Shown here: positions 60,013 through 64,000 of the stretch, piece after piece | Layout of the letters: every line of letters begins with the position of its first letter | Numbering within the stretch: the first letter of the stretch is position 1 | Assembly (NCBI GenBank): GCA_951217055.1 | Contig: OX578277.1 | Coordinates: 63,892,388 to 63,956,387 of the forward strand | DNA from: Gerris lacustris | Taxonomy: Eukaryota > Arthropoda > Insecta > Hemiptera > Gerridae | Direction: 5' to 3' | DNA: 64,000 nucleotides | Position numbers and translations under genes: made by a program | The notes under the pieces: generated by a model | Seen by the model: only the letters and a program-made list of their open reading frames with translations | Database searches by the model: none | What the model was told of the DNA's origin: nothing

Positions 60013-61702
60013 ATTTATTCCTCACTTGGCAACTTTATTGAATCCCCTAAATAAATTATTGCAAAAAGGGATAAAGTACGAATGGTCTGAAGAGTGTCAG
60101 AAGAGTTTTGAAAAGGTAAAGGAAGAGATAATAGGAGAACGGACGTTAGCCCATTATAATCCTAAAGAAGCTTTAGTTCTGGCAACAGATGCCTCTCCGG
60201 TAGGATTAGGTGCGGTATTATCGCATAGATATAGTAATGGAGAAGAAAAACCAATAGCATTTGCTTCACGTAGTTTGAATAAAAGTGAAAAACAATATAG
60301 TCAAATTGACAAAGAAGCATTAGGGATTTATTGGGGATTAAAGCGATTTTTTCCTTTTTGTTATGGGCGAAAGTTTATACTTATCACGGACCACAAACCA
60401 CTTGTTTCCATACTAGGACCTCATACAGCATTGCCAACACTGTCAGCTACTAGGCTTATCCGTTACGCTTTATTTCTATCAGGTTTTGACTATCAGATAG
60501 TATATAGAAACACATCTAAGCACGGAAATGCGGATTTCTTATCACGGTTTCCAACTGAAAAGCCTAAGAAACAAGAAGGAAAAGATGAAGCAGAACAGTT
60601 TCAGATAAGACAATTAGAAACCTTAACTATCACGGCAAAAAGAATAGAAGAAGAGACAGAAAAGGACGAAGTGTTGCAGAAAATCTTAAAAGCATTAAAA
60701 GAAGGAGGTACATTGAAAAGGTTTGGGTTGAAAGATGAAGAGTACACGTTACAAGGAGGCTGCATTTTCAGAGGTAGTCGGGTGGTGATTCCAAGAGTGT
60801 TAAGACACATTGTGTTGAAGGAATTACATGTAGGGCACCTAGGCATTGTTAAAATGAAACAACTTGCAAGAAATCATTGCTACTGGCCAAATATAGACAA
60901 GGAAATCGAAGATATAGTGAGGAGTTGCCACGCATGCTGCCAGAGGCAAAACAACCCTCCAAAAGCAGAAGATCATCCATGGATTAGACCGGACGGACCA
61001 TGGAGCAGGATTCACATAGACTTTGCTGAACCAACAATGGGAAAATTTTATTTTGTAGTGGTAGATCCTTTTACAAAGTGGATTGATGTAAGGGCAACGA
61101 AAACAACTACAGCTCTTTGGTGCAAGAAAGAATTGACGAAATTGTTCTCTTGCTTCGGTCTCCCCCGGACATTAGTTTCAGATAACGGACCTCAATTTAC
61201 CTCAACCCTGTTCAAGGAATTTTTGAAAAAGAATGGCATCGAGCATAAGACCATCGCTCCATATCATCCTAGTTCGAATGGAACGGCCGAGAGGGCAGTT
61301 CAAACGGTCAAAGTACATCTAAAAGCAATGGGGGATGAACCAGGGGATATAGATGAGAAAATATGCAGACTGTTAATGCAATTGAGGAATGCGCCGGATC
61401 AGCAGGGTATTTCAGCCTACAGGCGGATGTACGGACGAGAGATTAGAACGAAGCTTGGACTTATGAATCAAATACCGAGGAAAGAAGAACATAAAGAAAT
61501 AGCCCTTAAGAGCAGACATTTTAGAAAAGGTGACAGAGTCCAGGTAAGGAACTACGCTACAGGACAAGCAGTAAAGTGGAGCTTTGGAGAGGTTACAGAA
61601 AGAATTGGTGCAGTAATGTACCTAGTAAAAATGAATAATGGTGACATCTGGAAGAGGCACATCGATCAGATGAGGGGTACAAATTTTAGGGGGGAAATAT
61701 GA
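59894..61702 (+). CDS. RNase H-integrase polyprotein, 3' part, after frame break
   Basis: 602 codons in the +1 frame relative to the upstream ORF. The first ten codons overlap that ORF out of frame; genuine sequence begins just after the A run, at the connection domain (LRAFLGLANYYNKFIPHL). RNase H has D99 (LATDAS), E141 (DKEALG) and D166 (ITDHKP). Integrase has an HHCC zinc site (H312, H315, C345, C348) and a catalytic D376, D430, E466 with 35 residues between the last two. A GPY/F-like C-terminal module follows (WSFGEV...MYLV...WKRHIDQMR). The stop codon TGA (61700-61702) is the first three bases of the 3' LTR. There is no separate start signal, so the protein would only be made if the frame were intact or shifted. 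It would degrade the RNA template and insert the DNA copy. Confidence 0.92.
   Translation: MMRKGYISLQKKVQAIIQAKSPENVQKLRAFLGLANYYNKFIPHLATLLNPLNKLLQKGIKYEWSEECQKSFEKVKEEIIGERTLAHYNPKEALVLATDASPVGLGAVLSHRYSNGEEKPIAFASRSLNKSEKQYSQIDKEALGIYWGLKRFFPFCYGRKFILITDHKPLVSILGPHTALPTLSATRLIRYALFLSGFDYQIVYRNTSKHGNADFLSRFPTEKPKKQEGKDEAEQFQIRQLETLTITAKRIEEETEKDEVLQKILKALKEGGTLKRFGLKDEEYTLQGGCIFRGSRVVIPRVLRHIVLKELHVGHLGIVKMKQLARNHCYWPNIDKEIEDIVRSCHACCQRQNNPPKAEDHPWIRPDGPWSRIHIDFAEPTMGKFYFVVVDPFTKWIDVRATKTTTALWCKKELTKLFSCFGLPRTLVSDNGPQFTSTLFKEFLKKNGIEHKTIAPYHPSSNGTAERAVQTVKVHLKAMGDEPGDIDEKICRLLMQLRNAPDQQGISAYRRMYGREIRTKLGLMNQIPRKEEHKEIALKSRHFRKGDRVQVRNYATGQAVKWSFGEVTERIGAVMYLVKMNNGDIWKRHIDQMRGTNFRGEI
59922..59929 (+). 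other. Frame break in a run of eight A
   Basis: The reading frame changes here between reverse transcriptase and RNase H. A one-base gain in the homopolymer would explain it, by mutation or by sequencing error. A programmed shift at this place is not typical of the family. Confidence 0.8.
61688..61697 (+). other. Polypurine tract
   Basis: AGGGGGGAAA, followed by TA and the 3' LTR; the usual primer site for plus-strand DNA synthesis. It also encodes the last residues of integrase. Confidence 0.85.
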
Positions 61703-61763
61703 TGTGTCTAATTCAATATGTCAAAACAATTCAGTCTTGTATATATAATAAAAGGACTTATTA
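61700..61763 (+). repeat. 3' LTR, 64 bp
   Basis: Identical to the 5' LTR; its first three bases serve as the pol stop codon. Followed by the TTAGC duplication at 61764-61768. Confidence 0.92.
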
Positions 61764-61768
61764 TTAGC

Positions 61769-62255
61769 TACTGTTGATAATAATTAAGTACAATGCTACC
61801 AATAATCAAAAAAAGGAAAAATAAAACAATAAATGAAATTAACATTAAGAATTCAATTATTATTTAATTGCTTAATTTTTTTTATTTCTACAATGGCGCG
61901 AGAAAAGGCCCTGTCACACAGGAAGTTGACTCTACGCGGCGGACAAGTATTTTTGTTCGCGGCGGACTCTGTAGACTGTTATATTGCATAATGCTGGTCA
62001 AACAGAAGGAAGCAGTCCACGGCGGACAAATCCAGTGCACCGCGGACAGATTTGAAATTGTATTTTCCACAGAGTTCGCGGGGGACTAGAAGTAAAATGA
62101 CCGATAAATCTACTTATCAATTGATTGATTTTGTTCTGGAGTGCGTTTTTCTGTATGATATGCGTCACCCGTACTATTTTTTTGTTTCTTTTTCAGAGCA
62201 TGTAACTTCTGGCAATATTTACACACACTAATTATGTATATAATTTTTAAGTTTT
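61769..62255. other. Non-coding DNA downstream of the retrotransposon
   Basis: AT-rich, with a moderately GC-rich patch at 61900-62090 containing four gcggac/gcggcggac-like motifs (near 61937, 61960, 62020, 62040). ORFs on both strands there are short and unrecognised. Confidence 0.4.
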
Positions 62256-62440
62256 TGGTATTATTCATACTACTACTACTAGTTTAAATTTTAATATAAA
62301 TCAAATTATAATTATTGTTAACAACGGGAGACAGACAGAGAAGAATATACTCCAGTGCCGGGATTCGAACTACGGGTCTCCAATATTTCCAGTATAGACG
62401 CTCTAATTAACTAAGCTACACTGAAGAATAATTTCCTCTG
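62256..62440 (-). mobile_element. tRNA-derived SINE-like repeat
   Basis: On the minus strand a tRNA-like head reads tgtagcttagttaattagag (A-box-like), then gttcgaatcccgg (B-box), with 'cagtg...cactg' in acceptor-stem position. The T-stem does not pair, so it is not a working tRNA. The body 'tctgtctgtctcccgttg' and tail 'aattataatttgatttat' match the palindromic repeat at 32060-32239. GTTAACAA lies near both sides (62307-62316, 62443-62453) in inverted orientation. A further tail fragment of the same family is at 62608-62680. Confidence 0.6.
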
Positions 62441-62607
62441 TTGTTAACAATACCTAGTCCCGAATCGAGCTTTCAATTTTTCCACAAGTCTAGGAATCGA
62501 CAGTTACGATTATAGAAATAGACCGTGAAATAACGCTTTTAATTATAAAGTACCCAATTACTACCTGTACCTAGTACAATCAATTAGTAATTCATTTTTT
62601 ATGTTTT

Positions 62608-62680
62608 TGGTAGTATCCATACTACGGAAAGTTTAAATTTTAATTTAAATCATATAATAATTATTATTAACACATATTTC
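62608..62680 (-). repeat. Tail fragment of the tRNA-like repeat family
   Basis: Plus-strand 'actacggaaagtttaaattt' followed by 'taatttaaatca' matches the outer end of the 32060-32270 repeat and the tail of the 62256 copy. Head missing. Confidence 0.55.
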
Positions 62681-62864
62681 GTGTTTGTGTTGCATACATA
62701 GAAATATTATATGAAGATAAAAAATACATTATAACAATGAGATAAGTGATGATGAAGACCCACAGTAGAGAAAAGAAAACTTTAGAGCGTTAACGTTTTT
62801 AATAAATATGTAGGTATACATCAGTTTACATGTGTAGGGAGTCGATATATTTAAAGTGGTTTTA

Positions 62865-63141
62865 GGGTTTCGCAGATACTTCTCGAAACCCTTATGGTGA
62901 TGTGTCCGTCTGTCCGTCGCTCTTTGGTTCATAGAGCTGAAATTAAGCCAAACCGTTTAAGCTAAAGAGCTGAAATTTGAATACTGGCGCAACTTTTTGA
63001 CTCAACCACAGGAAAAATATACAGAAATTTAAAATCAAATATGCGAATGAGCAATTCGCAAAAATGTGGAAAACTCAAATATTTATATTTTTTTAATTTA
63101 CGAAGAATAGGATATGAAATGAACGGTGCTGAATAGTAGGT

Positions 63142-63215
<74 letters not shown>

Positions 63216-63655
63216 TAAATTCTCGACCGTAAATATAAACAGAAAACAAACAAAATGTTTGTGACCGAAACCTGAGTTTTGTTTGTTTTCTGTATATATA
63301 TATATATATATAATGAAAATTCAGGGAGCGAATTCCCAATTTTTAAAAATTGCCAAGTTTGTGGGCGCAAATGTGAAGTGCGCCCAAAATTTTATTTTTT
63401 TAATATTTTGATTAGGGTATCAAATGAAAGCTGCTGAAGAGTAGGATACAAATATATATTTTGCTTTTTTAAATCTTTATTGGTTTTATGAGTTAAAATA
63501 TACCCAAAAAAATCAAGCTACAATATAACGGCAAAATTTTGAAATAATTCATGGTCATACCTTATGATGGGGCGATGAAAATTTCCTGAAAAAATGTCGT
63601 TATTACCGATAAAAACATTTTGACCCCCGGGGGATCGAACCAGGGACCCCTGAGG
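62865..63655 (+). repeat. Dispersed family 3, plus copy split by an insertion
   Basis: Runs from 'ggtttcgcagatacttctcg' and 'gcgcaactttttgactcaac' to 63146, then resumes after the TA-flanked insertion at about 63313. It continues through 'tcaaatgaaagctgctgaag', 'gttttatgagttaaaatata' and 'ttaccgataaaaacatttt' to 'atcgaaccagggacc' at about 63650. The order matches the reversed copy at 195-970 and the copy at 15290-16430. No coding capacity. Confidence 0.65.
63147..63312 (-). mobile_element. Deleted copy of the TA-flanked palindrome element
   Basis: Between (TA)n tracts (63147-63212 and 63292-63312) lies 63213-63291. It carries both ends of the 10353-10620 element in the opposite orientation: gaataaattctcgaccgtaa at the left and 'cctgagttttgtttgttttc' at the right. 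The palindrome core, including the hammerhead-like motif, is gone apart from about 35 bp. It interrupts a family 3 repeat, so it is an insertion. Confidence 0.7.
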
Positions 63656-63671
63656 TCGAAGAAAAAAATCA

Positions 63672-64000
<329 letters not shown>

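Larger units (their letters stand above)
57423..61763 (+). mobile_element. Mag-clade Ty3/Gypsy LTR retrotransposon, nearly complete
   Basis: The element is 4341 bp: 64 bp LTRs, a tRNA-Ser primer site, gag-protease-RT, RNase H-integrase and a polypurine tract, flanked by the 5 bp repeat TTAGC. Very short LTRs and a serine-tRNA primer are known features of the mag group first described in Bombyx mori. Two CCHC zinc knuckles and the integrase C-terminal GPY/F-like segment agree with this. No envelope ORF lies between integrase and the 3' LTR. The two LTRs are identical, implying a recent insertion. A single frame break in eight A (59922-59929) splits the polyprotein. Confidence 0.93.

Noticed and set aside
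58550..60846. Minus-strand ORFs across the retrotransposon
   Set aside because: Antisense shadows of the Gag-Pol coding sequence.
62345..62425. Minus-strand sequence resembling a tRNA gene
   Set aside because: A- and B-box-like motifs exist but the T-stem does not pair, and the same sequence occurs in a dispersed repeat; a SINE-like origin is simpler.
62962..63370. Minus-strand ORFs of 125 and 90 codons
   Set aside because: Both are created by reading a (TA)n array as Ile-Tyr repeats.

Overview
The window looks like AT-rich, gene-poor DNA from an animal, most probably an arthropod and perhaps an insect. The evidence is the kinds of repeat present: a Mag-clade Ty3/Gypsy retrotransposon, hAT-type non-autonomous elements, Helitron-like ends, tRNA-derived SINE-like repeats and very long (TA)n arrays. 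There are no long ORFs outside the retrotransposon, and nothing bacterial such as operons or Shine-Dalgarno-led gene arrays. I could not recognise a single host protein-coding exon, so the window is best read as intergenic or intronic DNA filled with mobile elements.

Layout, left to right. 0-5 kb: reversed copies of a simple dispersed repeat (family 3), an inverted pair of family 1 repeats, a LINE-like tail and a 1.08 kb hAT-type element. 5-8 kb: AT-rich unique DNA. 8-11.4 kb: a nest of inverted repeats, including a 614 bp palindrome with arms over 99% identical and a 241 bp palindrome between (TA)n tracts whose right arm carries a hammerhead-ribozyme-like core. 14.8-17.2 kb: a mini-Helitron candidate and copies of families 2 and 3. 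18.6-21.0 kb: a 2.36 kb element with inverted arms of about 785 bp. 21-32 kb: AT-rich DNA with a decayed reverse-transcriptase remnant. 32-37 kb: a palindromic tRNA-like repeat, copies of families 1 and 2, and an isolated GC/CpG-rich island near 37.1 kb that could be a host promoter or 5' exon. 37-48 kb: AT-rich DNA with one tRNA-derived SINE. 48.5-53.2 kb: three DNA transposons in a row, two with clean 8 bp target-site duplications and one with a TA duplication and clustered subterminal palindromes; a family 1 copy is nested in the second. 53.4-55 kb: minisatellites.

57.4-61.8 kb holds the only real coding sequence. It is a nearly complete Mag-clade Gypsy element with two identical 64 bp LTRs, a 5 bp target-site duplication, a primer-binding site matching tRNA-Ser(GCT), and Gag, protease, reverse transcriptase, RNase H and integrase in order. 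One frame break in a run of eight A separates reverse transcriptase from RNase H/integrase. The right edge (61.8-64 kb) has a SINE-like repeat, a family 3 copy split by a deleted relative of the 10.4 kb palindrome element, and the 5' end of a Helitron running off the window.

The mobile elements do not form a cooperating gene system. The items most worth following are the hammerhead-like palindromes in TA tracts, the near-perfect foldback, the long-TIR element, and the young retrotransposon whose pol stop codon is supplied by its own 3' LTR.
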